Source: Desarmillaria ectypa (Eukaryota > Basidiomycota > Agaricomycetes > Agaricales > Physalacriaceae). From it: a DNA stretch of 64,000 nt. The stretch lies in NCBI GenBank assembly GCA_030407005.1, contig JAUDYN010000005.1, positions 2,232,001-2,296,000 on the forward strand. Direction: 5' to 3'. Every line of letters starts with the position of its first letter. Within the stretch, counting starts at the first letter, position 1. Both the position numbers and the translations under genes were made by a program. The notes beneath the pieces were generated by a model. That model searched no databases and was not told the origin of the DNA. It saw only the letters and a list, made by a program, of their open reading frames with translations. Positions 53,854 to 64,000 of this stretch are shown here, piece after piece.

Positions 53854-55617
53854 ACCAGTGGTTTGGTCAAAGACCCATTTGTGCTGTCATTCTTTGTACA
53901 TGCGCAGAATATGTTCCTTCCATTCTGGGTACAAGCATAGAATATTGATGCCCATGTTAGATATGAAGGTCATGTAAGAGAAAGATACTCCTAGATGTAC
54001 AGCCTTTACCATAGCACCATGCTCATTTTCATCAGTCCATCGACCTGCTAGTTTTGCCTCTTCTTCCAGCTTCTGGAAGTAATGGGAGGCAGGTTGTGCT
54101 CCCATGCAGAGGTTGAACATCAGCTTTTCATGGATTTCCTCAATTGCAGGGTCTCAGAATTGTCACGAAACCATGTTGATGAAGTTGCTCCAGTTGGGAT
54201 AGCAGAAATGGGCAGCAGTCCCATCATAGGCATCACCAATCCAGAATTTGGGTCTCTTGTAGACCCACCAGTCCTTGGCAGCCCCTTCAAAATAAGAGGT
54301 CACAAACAATACCAGATGCAACAGCATCTGAAAATAGTGATGGAACACTTCAAAATAGGTAATGCAATCACCTATGAAGTGTTCGATGTGGTCATGGTCC
54401 CCTTTGAATAGGGAAGGGACTTTGATGAGGGTCAGTTTGATGCCCAGATAGGGAGCATCAGCAGGTGCATTTCTAATAGGATTGGGAATAGGGTTGGGAG
54501 GACCCTTTCCGGAGGGCAGTCTAGAGATCGAATATTGATTGGCTCATGATCTGACAGGAGGATGTCCCCTTGGGGGATCTGTCAGTCTTCCTCACTCCAG
54601 CTCCTTCCCTTTCTCCTTTCAAAGGTATTCCTCCATACCTTCCTGAGCTGCTTCTTCTCTTGTGAGCTTGTTGTGCATTTCTTGAATGCTCTTCTCCTTC
54701 TTGACTAGTGCATTCTTGATGTGTTGTCATAATTCCTCCATGGTTTTTGGCAATGAGAAAGATTCTGCAGGGGCAAGGTCTGCAGGGTGGGTATCTGTCA
54801 TCATGTCTTCTCCTGTGCCTGTGAATAGAAGACTACCACCCTGGTAGGGGTGGTATCCTTGTTGATGTGCCCAACTATGTGGTGGTGAGTAGTCCAGCCT
54901 GCCATAGTGTCTGTAATCAAAACTGGGCATTTCGCCCCTCCTCTGCCTCTCAGTCTGCCTCCAGTCGCCACAACCTCTGAAGGGAACATTCCAGTTCCTG
55001 TTGTTCATCCTCATCTCAGGGTCATAGCCCTGATAGTAAGTCCCTGGCGGCGGTGGGGAAAAGATTGCAGTGCCTGTTCACATGTATGTGGGCATGGATG
55101 GTGGCATTTGGATTGGGCCCCTGGATGACATCACCCTAGTTGAGTGCCAGCCACTCATCCATGTTGGGTCTGGACTCAGTCCAGAGCATTCTTTCTTTGA
55201 CATCAGCATGTCAAAGGTTCCGGGCAGTGGTTCTGAAGGGACCAAATAGGTCCCTGTTGACCTCGGAGAGGTCTGACCAGTTGTAATCTGCCCCATTTAG
55301 GTTAAAGAGGCTGTTGGGGGCAGTGGAGATTGGTGGGGTTGGAGGGTCAAGCTTCCCATCAGAGTCATCAGAGAGCTCAACAATGGAGAGGGAATTCGAG
55401 GAGTCTGTTGCCCAGGGATCATTGGCACATTCTCAGTGCCAAGATCTATAGGGATAGTTTCAATCTATCCCTGGATCATCAGAGGTTCAGGGCTCAGGGG
55501 AGGGGGAATTCAACTGTGGAAGTATTCTCCAGTTGTGGGGTCAAAGTGTAGAAGTATCTGTGCTTCTTCTTTGTACATTAGTATGAGAAGAGCAGTGAAA
55601 AGAACTAGGAGTGCAGC

Positions 55618-56042
55618 TGTTATGGCTCTGTCTAACACATGACTTGGGACATAAGCTTGGGTCTCTGAGCTGTCTCACATTCAGACAATCACTTGTGATA
55701 GAGACTTTGGCTAGGTTTTTGGTGTGTGTATAGAAGATATATAATTGTAATTTAGTCGAAAGATAGAGTACAATAGTGAAGTTTACTCTGCTTACATACT
55801 GTAAGTACAGTGTATATTAATAGATGAAATGGTATGGTCTATGAGGGAACAGTTCAGTTCATGAGAGGATGATGGGTGTTGGATAGATCATGATCCAATG
55901 AGAGAGAATGAGGGTGACATACCACATGAACAGGAGTGGTATTTGGTGAGAGTGTCGATATGAAGTGGAGATGGTGGCTTGATTAGATGGATGAGTTATA
56001 GATATAACTCAGATAAGATAAGATAACGGAAAAATTGTAACA
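55618..56042 (-). mobile_element. LTR E
   Basis: 425 bp, minus orientation, left end TGTTATGGCTCTGTC, right end ATTGTAACA. It differs clearly from D and K. On its left it abuts the middle of the leader's membrane segment (AALLVLFTALLILMYKEEAQ), so roughly 100 nt of leader are missing there; on its right there is no polypurine tract. Flanks GCAGC and GATCC do not match. It is either a solo LTR at a rearrangement site or a recombined LTR. Confidence 0.7.
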
Positions 56043-56632
56043 GATCCAATATAGAGTTCCAACCCCAATGCCACAATCTGTGCTCAGATCCATGCAAATA
56101 GAAACCAGGAGCTTTATCACCTCACTATCAGTGACTTGGTACTAGGGCTACACCTAAGAATGGCAGAGGAATGATGGGAGCTGGGTTGCTCCCTTTGACA
56201 GTTATGGTGACTGGAGCTTGCCCAACGAGAGGAGAATGGACTTGATGTCCAACTTTGAGAGGAATAGATATGATTATGGACATTATGATGGGATAGGATA
56301 TTCCCAACCCTAATATATGAATATCTCCAACTATCCTCTTGACACCCCAGTCACAAGACCACAACCACTGCCCAATTTGCTGCCATGCAATTGAGCATGT
56401 CAACAAGATTACCATCCCTACCAGAGTGGTAGTCTCTTATTCACAGGTGCAGGAGAAAGCGCCAAAGCTAAAATGACATCTACAGACACCACCTCTGCAG
56501 GACTATCATCAATCCCAAAAACAGTGGAAGAAATGTGGCAGCGAGCAAGGACCATGCTGGCTGAGAAAGAACAATGCATAAGGAAGATGTATGAGAAACT
56601 CGCAGAGGAAGAAGCTGCTCAGAAGATGATAG
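56043..56632 (+). pseudogene. gag N-terminal fragment of another Gypsy copy
   Basis: Plus strand. The first part is weakly recognisable; the right half reads QDYHPYQSGSLLFTGAGE and then SSIPKTVEEMWQRARTMLAE, KEQCIRKMYEKLAEEEAAQK, matching the gag coiled-coil start of elements 2 and 4. It is cut by LTR F at 56633. It shows the sense codon TGG where elements 2 and 4 have TGA. Confidence 0.65.
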
Positions 56633-57054
56633 TGTTACAATTTTTCCATTTATCTTATCTTATCCAAGTCATATCCATGACTCAGCCATCTAATCTAACA
56701 TTGATTCCAACTCATATCCAGCTACTTACCAGTTACCACCCTCATTCTCACTGTCTGTCACCCCAGACATTTCCTACTGGTTGTATGATCCTTCTGGACC
56801 ACCATACTTCGACACTGTTTGTGCATGGACTCTAGCATTTCATCTATATATAACACCATAGAAATACTATATAAGTAGAGTAAACTCACAGTTGTACTCT
56901 ATCTCTTGTTTAAATTTCAATCATATACTCCTTGACTTGCACTACACAGAAGACTGAAGCTTCTATCTCTCAGCACAGGTGATTGTTCGAACACGTAACA
57001 GCCCAGAGGGATCAGCTGATGCCCCAAGTCATATGCCCAAGGTGGTACCTAACA
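56633..57054 (+). mobile_element. LTR F, 5' LTR of Gypsy element 5
   Basis: 422 bp, plus orientation, TGTTACAATTTTTCC to GTGGTACCTAACA. It contains TTATCTTATCTTATCC at the U3 start and actatataagtagagta (TATA region). The leader of element 5 follows. Left flank GATAG. Confidence 0.8.
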
Positions 57055-57479
57055 TTAAATAAGAGATTCCCTTGCTTCTTCAATGCTAGCCATAGAGAAG
57101 AACTTCTTTATGCCTGAAGAAGAAAACAACTGCTCAGAACCCCGAACTGTGTCCCTTGGTGGTGCCATCTTGTTAACCTTTTTTACAGTCCTCGCCATTT
57201 TACTCTATGAAGAAGAACTTCGAGCCCTGCTCCAGATAAGGTGGGCTTGACGAACCAACCCACCCCCGAACATGAGCTTCCCAGGGAGCTACCCACTGCC
57301 TGGCTGGGAGAATGAGAGGTACTACCACTCGTCCACCCCCAGGCAAGATTCACCATTGCCTCCTCCTCTGAGGGGAGCATGAATTCTGAGAGGCCCCCAA
57401 TTCCTGGGCCCTCCTCCATCCATGCACATAATGCATGGGCAGTTCTACTCTGGTACCAGATAGAATGATCCTCTGCTGC
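57055..57479 (+). pseudogene. element 5 leader and gag start, cut by the 1.36-kb LTR
   Basis: The leader frame (57110-57250) encodes 46 residues: MPEEENNCSEPRTVSLGGAI, LLTFFTVLAILLYEEELRAL, LQIRWA, then TGA where CGA is likely ancestral. The same frame continues as RTNPPPNMSFPGSYPLPG and ENERYYHSSTPRQDSPLPPP, proving that the membrane segment and the following proline-rich gag start were one frame. It is broken at 57479. Confidence 0.65.
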
Positions 57480-58836
57480 TGATATGCCGTCTATGCATTC
57501 ACACCTAGATTTTGCGATTTTGTAACAATACTATTGCACATCTATTCTATACTAGTGATACATAGAGGACTATAGCTGAGGCTTTGAGCTGATAGTTAAA
57601 AGCAGTAAGCAACTGGTAGAGCCAGGACTTAGATGCAACACCATTAGTAGGTTAAATCTACCAGCCAGCCAGACTAGTAACTCGAATGCTAGCAGGACTA
57701 AGTGAAATACAGCCACTAGCAAACGAAGGATGCTACTAGCACACAAAAACCAGGAGCAGAGTACACAGATCTCATGAAGTTCTGTCACTAGTAGCCTAGA
57801 CTGGGCATAAATGCCTAAGTCAGGATAACTAGTCACATGGCAATCTTGAAACAGGACTTAGAAATAAATTAGGAATGGATTAACCTTGAGCCCAGATCTG
57901 ACTATTTCAATATAGATCTCTTATGATCAATGCTAGTGGAGCTGGACTGCACCCTCGATCATGATCGGATAGCTGTTACAGGCACCAATATCCGGATATT
58001 CATATAACCGCATTACTAGGGCATGTAGTTGTGCCAAGGGTGCGGAAAGACCAACTGTGGAGTCTCTAGACCGAATATTTGAAAAGAAAACAGACTAGAC
58101 CAACTATTGTGTGATTATTCACCATTATTCATGACTAGCCAAGAAATCCTCACCAATATACCCTATACCCAGATGATATTTATAGTTTTGCCTCAGTAGT
58201 ATATAAGTAGTGGGATGGGTGCTCATGCAAAGCAGGCAAGCTATCCCCGCAGTTGAGCCCTCACTGGTAGTAACTGGTGTCCCTAATTAAAGGCTTTTGT
58301 GCTTAACCTCAATGAAGTGATTAATAGTTGCTAAGTCACCCATAGTATTGCATTGAATTGAAGTCCCTTAGAGTCACTGTTGTGTCCTGCAAAGGTCCAG
58401 AGTGTTTTGAAGTTAGTTCAAGCAAAGTTCTTGGAGTTATAGTTTATTCTTAGGCCAAGAGTGCCACTAGTTAGCCAAGAGTGTGGCTAGTCAAGTGTTT
58501 ATCACTTGTAGGAAGCAGTATAGGGCCAAGAGTGCCACCAGTCTGAAGCAGTTTCAGTCAGAATGAGCGCAGTAGCTCAAACCAAGTCACTCTTATCCAA
58601 TTGTGTCTTACCCACCCCACTAGTACGACTAGTACTTTGTATAAACTCACTAGTAATGAATAAAATATCTTAAAGACAATTGTACTTGATTATTGAAGTC
58701 TGCAGAGTGCTTCCATCGTACTCGAAACCGCCCGAATTCAATATTGGTGATTAAGTGTAGAATAAGAGGTTTAGTGTGATTGGTGTTCATTTCCATTCCC
58801 TAATTCTTTTGTCACTCGCTATAACCAAGCACATCA
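57480..58836 (+). mobile_element. 1.36-kb LTR, copy 3 (solo) in element 5
   Basis: 1357 bp, plus orientation, TGATATGCCG...AAGCACATCA. TATATAAG at 58200-58207 and AATAAA at 58659-58664 place U3/R and show the orientation of the whole family. It differs from copy 1 in about the first 80 and last 25 bp; the interior looks identical. It sits between the gag start and RNaseH of element 5, so several kilobases of the host element are missing at this point. Confidence 0.8.
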
Positions 58837-61088
58837 CTGGACATGGGGATCAGAATAGGAACAAGCATTTAATCAACTCAAGAAGTTGATGACAACAAAC
58901 GTAGTTCTTACAATACCCTCAGATGACGGAAAGTTCCAAGTCGAAGCCAACACTAGTGACAGAGCCATTGGCACCATCCTAAGTCAAGAAAAGGAAGGCA
59001 AATGGAGACCAGTCACCTTCATGTCAAAAGCGCTCACCGTCACCGAGTGTAATTACAAGATCTATGACAAGGAGCTACTAGCAATCATGCTAGCACTAGA
59101 AGAATGGCGTCATTACCTTATGGGCGCCAAAGAGACCATCAAGATCTAGACTGACCACCAGAATCTCCAATACTTCCAGAAACCCCAGAAGTTGAATCGC
59201 CGACAAGCTTGGTGGGTTACCAAACTAGCGGAGTACCACTTCACCCTTCAACACAAAGCTGGAACCGCTAATCAGAAGGCCGATCTTCTCAGTAGATGAG
59301 ATGATCATGATCAGGGAAAAGAAGACAATCAAGACATTGTTGTTCTATCCCCAGAACATTTCCGGGCATTGATATTACCAACAACCGAAGAAAGAATCAC
59401 ACATATAAGAGATGCAATGAAACAGAAGGACCAGTGGGACCAGGGGATCGAGAAATCCCTCAACCATGAATGAGAAATCACCCAGGAAGATGAAATCCTG
59501 TGGTACGATGGACGAGTCTATATTCCTAATGACTCTATTCTATGTGGTGAGATCATTGCACAATTTCATGATCATATCACTGCCAGACATCCAGGGATCG
59601 CCAAGACCAAGGAGCTCATTCTTTGCGAGTATTGGTGGCTGAAGATGAAGAAAGATGTTGAGTCCTACATCAAAGGATGCAAGACATGTCAGAGGACAAA
59701 GAGTGATACACAGGCCAAGGCTGCACCTCTTCATCCCAATGCAATACCCAACACTCCCTGGACCCATATCTCAGTCGACATGGTAACAGGACTACCTGAG
59801 TCAGATGGATTTGACACTCTACTAGTTATCGTAGACTGTTTCTCCAAGAACATACTCCTCATTCTGTGTAATGAGGAATTATCCACTGAAGGATGGGTAT
59901 TAATGCTCCGCAATCATGTTTATGTGAAACACAGAATGCCACAGGTAGTCATCTCAGATCGAGGATCCCAGTTCATCTCAACATTCATGAAGGAACTATA
60001 TCGAATGTTAGACATCACGCAGAATGCCTCCATGGCTTATCATCCACAGACAGATGGACAGACAGAGAGAGTCAACCAGGAGGTCAAAAAATACCTCCGC
60101 ATCTTTGTCAATCACCGACAGACTGACTGGGTAGCATGGCTACCACTTGCAGAATTCGCCCACAACAACCGAGTTCACTTGGCTATGGGTAAAAGTCCCT
60201 TCATGGTCCTATATGGATGAAATCCCTGACTCATTCCTGAGTTGATCCAGAAAACCAGCTTCGCGAATCCCGCAGCTGTTGACTTTACGGAAACCATGGC
60301 CAAGGTCCATAAAGAAGTCCATGAAGCATTAGAAAAGGCCACAGTGCAAATGAAAGTGCAATATGACAAAAGGAAACAGACTCCATGAGAGTATTGAATT
60401 GGAGACAAGGTATGGCTAGACACTGCCAACCTCCATCTTCCCAGACCAAAGAAAAAGCTCGATGACAAGCAAACAGGACTGTTCGAAATCGTCGAGAAAT
60501 CAGGAGCAGCAGCATACAAGTTGAAGCTGCTGCCCCATTGGAAGATCCACCCCCGGTTCAATGAGAAATTGTTGACTCCATATGTCGCACCCTCATTTGC
60601 GAACCAAGAGCAACCGCCGCCTCCTCCTCCGGACCTCATCGACAGTTGAGAAGAGTATGAAATTGAAGAAGTCTTGGATTCGCGCACCAGAAAGATACGA
60701 TCCAAGCAAGGACAACCATCTAGGGAAGTCACAGACTACCTGGTCAAATGGAAAGGATGGACCCATGAACACAACTCATGGGTTTGAGAAAACAAAATGA
60801 CAAATGCCTTGGAAGCGATCCAAGAGTATCAGGCTAGCATAAACCATGCCGTATACACTCCAAAAATCGCAACCAAGGACAAAGCGGTGGTCAAGATACT
60901 GGACCACGAATACTCGGAACATGGCGATGTAGCCTATCTCACCAAAAGAAAAGATGGATATACGAAATGGATCGTCAATCCAGATGAAGAAATATGGAAG
61001 AAACTGATTGATCAGTACTGGACCAGTCAAATCGCAACACAGTTCGACACTCCCATAGAACAGCCTTAGCAGTCGGGACAACTGCTTT
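58837..61088 (+). pseudogene. element 5 pol: RNaseH, integrase, chromodomain
   Basis: Plus strand. Starts inside the RT-RNaseH connection (EQAFNQLKKLMTTNVVLTIP), then RNaseH (EANTSDRAIGTILSQ, YDKELLAIMLALEEW; the first Asp of EADASD is changed to Asn), integrase zinc-binding and core (59645-60220, CKTCQRTKS, SVDMVTGLPES, DRGSQF, QTDGQTERVNQE), integrase C-terminal part (GDKVWLDTANLHLPR), chromodomain (DYLVKWKGWTHEHNSWV, then a TGA) and the conserved tail ending TPIEQP at about 61066. Stops at CGA/TGG-type positions interrupt it, but CG sites are well kept. Confidence 0.8.
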
Positions 61089-61101
61089 AACAAGGGGGTA
61101 A
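61089..61101 (+). other. polypurine tract of element 5
   Basis: AACAAGGGGGTAA immediately before LTR J, identical to the tracts of elements 1 and 2. Confidence 0.75.
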
Positions 61102-61524
61102 CGTTATGATTTTTCCATTATCTTATCTTATCCGAGTCATATCCATGACTCATCCATCTAATCTAGTCAAGAAACCGACTTGTATCCAGCTATTTGCTGG
61201 CTACAACCCTCGTTCTCACTGTCTGTCACCCCAGACGCTCTCTATTGGTTCTATGATCCTCCCGGATTGTCCTACTTCAACACCATTTGTGCATGGACCA
61301 TAGTGTTTCATCTAATTATAATGCCGTAGAAATACTATATAAACAGAGTAAACTAGACAGTTGTACTCTATCTCTTGTTTAAATTACAAATATATACTTC
61401 TTGTCTACGCAACACAGAAGGCTATCAGCTTCTATCTCTCACTTTAGGTGATCGTTCAAATGCATAATGGCCCAGAGAGATCAGCTGACTGCCTCAAGTC
61501 ACGTGTCCAAGTCGGTACCTAACA
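61102..61524 (+). mobile_element. LTR J, 3' LTR of element 5
   Basis: 423 bp, plus orientation. The expected TGTTA start reads CGTTA (one T-to-C change); the end is GGTACCTAACA. TATATAAA at 61336-61343. Right flank TTCAG lies inside the inverted element H pol. The left flank of LTR F is different, so F and J are not a simple pair from one undisturbed insertion. Confidence 0.8.
61118..61133 (+). promoter_or_regulatory. GATA-factor-like repeat in LTR U3
   Basis: TTATCTTATCTTATCC is three overlapping GATAA motifs on the minus strand. The same repeat stands about 15-20 bp inside U3 in LTRs A, B, C, E, F, K and L (up to four units in L, about 23617-23640). Fungal GATA factors bind such sites; use here is inference. 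Confidence 0.4.
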
Positions 61525-63744
61525 TTCAGTATACATCTAATAATAATTTCTATTGATCTTGGTCTAGGTTCTTTAGTCATCATTAGACTCCATCCCTTCA
61601 CTGTGTGAGATAGGCTATGTCTCCATTTTCTGCATATTCATGGTCAAGAATGGTGATTACCACTTTATCTTATGTTACAACTTTGGCAATGTCCACCACT
61701 TGTTTCTGTGCATTTGCCATTTCTATTTCTCTGATCCAAGAATTATGTTCTCAAGTCCATCCTTTCCATTTGATGGGATAATCCATTATTACTTTTGACT
61801 ATTGTCTCTTCTTAGATCATACTCAGCAGGTTTGTGAGTCTAACACCTCTTTGATTTCCTATTCTTCTTATCTGTCCACAAGGTCCAGAGGTGGTGGTGG
61901 TGGTAATTGTTGGTTAGGTAAAGTGGGTGTGAGGTAGGGCATTAGCAACTTTTCATTGAAGTGGGGGTGAATTTTCCAGTGTGGTGGTAGCTTTAGTTCA
62001 TATGCTGCCACCCTGGCTTTTTTGAGAATTTCAAATGGTCCTGTCTGTTTGTTGTTGAGTTTTTTCTTTGACTGTGGTAGATAAAGGTTACTAGTGTCTT
62101 ACCAGACCTTGTTGCCAACTTGGTAGTCTTGCACTGCTTGTTTTCTCTTATGATACTGCTCCTTTATTTAGATAGCCACTTTTTCTAGTGCATCATGTAT
62201 CTTCTTGTAGACTTGTGCCATGGTTTCAGTAAACTCCATGGCTGTTGGGTTGGCAAAAGAGGTGTCTCATACTGTACTGGGCATGGGTTGAAGGTGCCTT
62301 CCATAAAGAGCCATGAATGGACTTTTTCCCATAGCCAAGTGTATATAATTGTTGTGAGCAAACTCTGCCATTGGTAGCCAATCACTCCAGTCATCTTGTC
62401 AGTGGTTAATGAAAATCTGGAGATACTTTTCAATCTCCTGATTGACTCATTCCATCTGTCTATCAGTTTGTGGATGATAGGCAGTAGAGGCATTCAGAGA
62501 AATGTTCATCATATGATAGAGGCCTTTCATAAAGATTGATACAAATTGGGGCCCACAGTCAGAGACAACCACCTGGGGCATCCCATGTTTGGCATATATG
62601 TGGTTGCAAAGGATTCATGCTCATCCTTCTACTGAGAGTTCTTCATGACAGGGGACTGGTAGAATAGTTTTGGAGAATCAGTCTACTACTACTAGTAGTG
62701 CATTGTAACTGTTGGACTCTGGGAGTCTGGTGATCATATCAATAGAGATATGGGTCCAGGGGATGTTGGGAACAGTGTTTGGGTGTAAGAGCACAGCCTT
62801 GGCTTGTGTACTATTCTTGGTGCATTGGCATGTTTCACATCCCTTGATATACCTTTCTACATCTTTCTTTAGCTTGGGCCACCAATACTCATAAAGAATG
62901 AGTTCAGTGGTTTTTGCTATCTCAAGATGTCCTGCTGTGAGATGGTCATGATGATGGGTGATGATCTCACCCTGTAAGACTTCATCTCAGGAAATGTAGA
63001 TGCATCCATCATAGTACAAAATCCCCTGATCCTGGAAAATTTCTCATTCATGATCAAGGGAGTTGGAAATCTCATGGTCTCACCAGTCCTTCTGTTGCAT
63101 TGCTTCTCAGATTTTTTCTTGTTCTTTGGCAATGGTAGGCAGGATTAGTGTTCAAAAGTGTTCTGAAAGAAGGACTGTTACATTGTGGTTGTCCCTCTTT
63201 TCTTGATCATAGTCATCTCATTAGCTGAGTAGGTTGGCCTTTCTGTTGGCTGTCCCAGACTTGTGTTATAGGACAAAGTGATATTTGGTGAGCTCAGTTA
63301 CCCACTGAGCTTGTCATCAATTCAACTTTTGTGGTTTTCAGAAATATTGGAGATTCTGGTGGTCTGTCCAGATCTCAATTTTCTCCTTGGTGCCCATTAG
63401 GTAGTGCTACTATTTCTTGAGTGCAAGCATAATTGCCAGGAGTTTCTTGTCACATATTTCATAGTTGCACTCTGTTACTGTCAGGGCTTTTAACATGAAT
63501 GCCACTGGTCTCCATTTGTCTTGTTGGTTCTGGCTGAATACTATGCCTACTGCTCTGTCACTAGCATCTGCCTTGATTCAGATTTTCCCATCATTAGAAG
63601 GGATGGTTAGGATAATGTTGGTCATTATCTAGTGTTTGAGTTGAAGAAAAGCCTGTTTCTGCTCTTCCTCTCACTTCCATTCTGCATTTCCAGTTAATTG
63701 AGTCAAGGGATGAATGATTCAGGAATAGTCCCATATGAATTTTT
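61525..63744 (-). pseudogene. element H pol, third segment, inverted (RNaseH to chromodomain tail)
   Basis: Minus strand, read from 63739 down: FIWDYS, stop, IIHPLTQLTGNAEW (RT end), RNaseH, integrase zinc-binding and core (about 63130-62185), integrase C-terminal region, a chromodomain remnant near 61800-61720, and the tail VVITILDHEYAENGDIAYLT ending at LTR J. It is CG-depleted to the same degree as element H. Joined to 47806 across one copy of AAAAA it keeps the H reading frame (TNFY, stop, K, FIWDYS). This is the evidence that it is the displaced, inverted 3' part of H. Confidence 0.7.
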
Positions 63745-64000
63745 TATTATGATTTTTCCATTATCTTATCTTATCCAGTCATATCATTGACACATCTGAC
63801 CTAATCAGCTATCATATCACATCATTGACACTTTGTATCAATATATTCACCATCCCAGTTCACCACAGTTATCACCCTCATTTGTTTCCATTGGGCTATG
63901 ATCATCTGACCTCCTCAAGTTTTCCTCATGAACCTCATCATTTCATCTATTAATAATACTGTACTTTCAGTATATAAGTAGAGTAGTTTTCACACTTGTA
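63745..64000 (+). mobile_element. LTR K, partial (runs off the right edge)
   Basis: Starts TATTATGATTTTTCC (TGTTA with two changes) and continues to the window end just past the TATA region (gtatataagtagagtag). Its reverse complement matches LTR D along the visible length, with mostly transitions. Left flank TTTTT (63740-63744) is the complement of AAAAA next to LTR D. It is therefore read as the second LTR of the insertion bounded by D. Confidence 0.75.

Larger units (their letters stand above)
48195..55617 (-). mobile_element. Gypsy element 4, internal region, decayed
   Basis: Minus strand, same gene order as element 2: truncated leader (about 55617-55532), gag N-terminal region and core (55014-53880), zinc knuckle and gag end (53853-53509, CFCCDKKGHMSKDCPRRKE), spacer (53446-53247), 1.36-kb LTR copy 2 (53246-51887), protease (about 51880-51400), RT and RNaseH (51370-50204), integrase (49838-48805), chromodomain region (about 48540-48195). 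Compared with element 2 about 0.7 kb of spacer between gag and protease is missing at the 1.36-kb LTR. CG sites are scarce and stops are frequent. Confidence 0.8.

Noticed and set aside
1..64000. CRISPR arrays, operons, bacterial promoters or rRNA genes
   Set aside because: None seen. Repeats are dispersed LTRs, genes have spliceosomal introns, and no rRNA-like sequence was noticed.

Overview
The window looks like nuclear DNA of a mushroom-forming basidiomycete (Agaricomycetes). Genes carry many introns of roughly 48-60 nt. The CWC2, TMA46, CTR9 and BOR1 homologues read as fungal, and there are several copies of the basidiomycete DUF7918 family. No bacterial-type organisation is visible. I worked by eye from sequence only; no database search was run, and exon maps were checked by reading frame and divisibility by three where stated.

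Layout. (A) 1-21165 is a compact gene region with normal CG content: an edge-truncated APH/kinase-like gene, four DUF7918 loci (two clearly broken), an F-box gene, spliceosome factor CWC2, the zinc-finger ribosome-associated factor TMA46/ZC3H15, a ten-exon divergent actin, a small Hsp20-fold protein, the Paf1-complex subunit CTR9, and an SLC4/BOR1-type anion transporter. (B) From about 21.2 kb to the end there is no host gene I can support. This is a nest of Ty3/Gypsy chromovirus retrotransposons of one superfamily (about 0.4-kb LTRs TGTTA...TAACA, polypurine tract AACAAGGGGGTAA, gag with zinc knuckle, protease-RT-RNaseH-integrase, chromodomain). A second LTR family (about 1.36 kb, TGAT...ATCA) has landed in three of them.

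Reading the nest. Element G (from 21999, + strand) carries a solo LTR and is cut by element H (from 27823, + strand). H is cut at 32595/46836 by an insertion flanked by ATTTA repeats; this holds element 1 with element 2 nested inside it. H resumes at 46836 and is cut again at 47806. The rest of H's pol is found inverted at 61525-63744, next to an LTR (K) that pairs with LTR D at 47807 and shares an AAAAA target duplication. So an inversion (or misjoin) has split one element's two LTRs about 16 kb apart. Elements 4 and 5 fill the space between. CG dinucleotides are almost absent in G and H, scarce in element 4 and retained in elements 1, 2, 5 and the 1.36-kb LTRs, which matches the nesting order and suggests CpG-directed mutation (RIP-like or methylation decay).

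Most interesting: a conserved membrane-spanning segment encoded directly after the 5' LTR, upstream of gag, in five copies; a conserved gag-end signal (A AAA GAR TAG plus hairpin) with the downstream frame at -1; and 1.36-kb LTRs whose interiors look identical while their ends differ.
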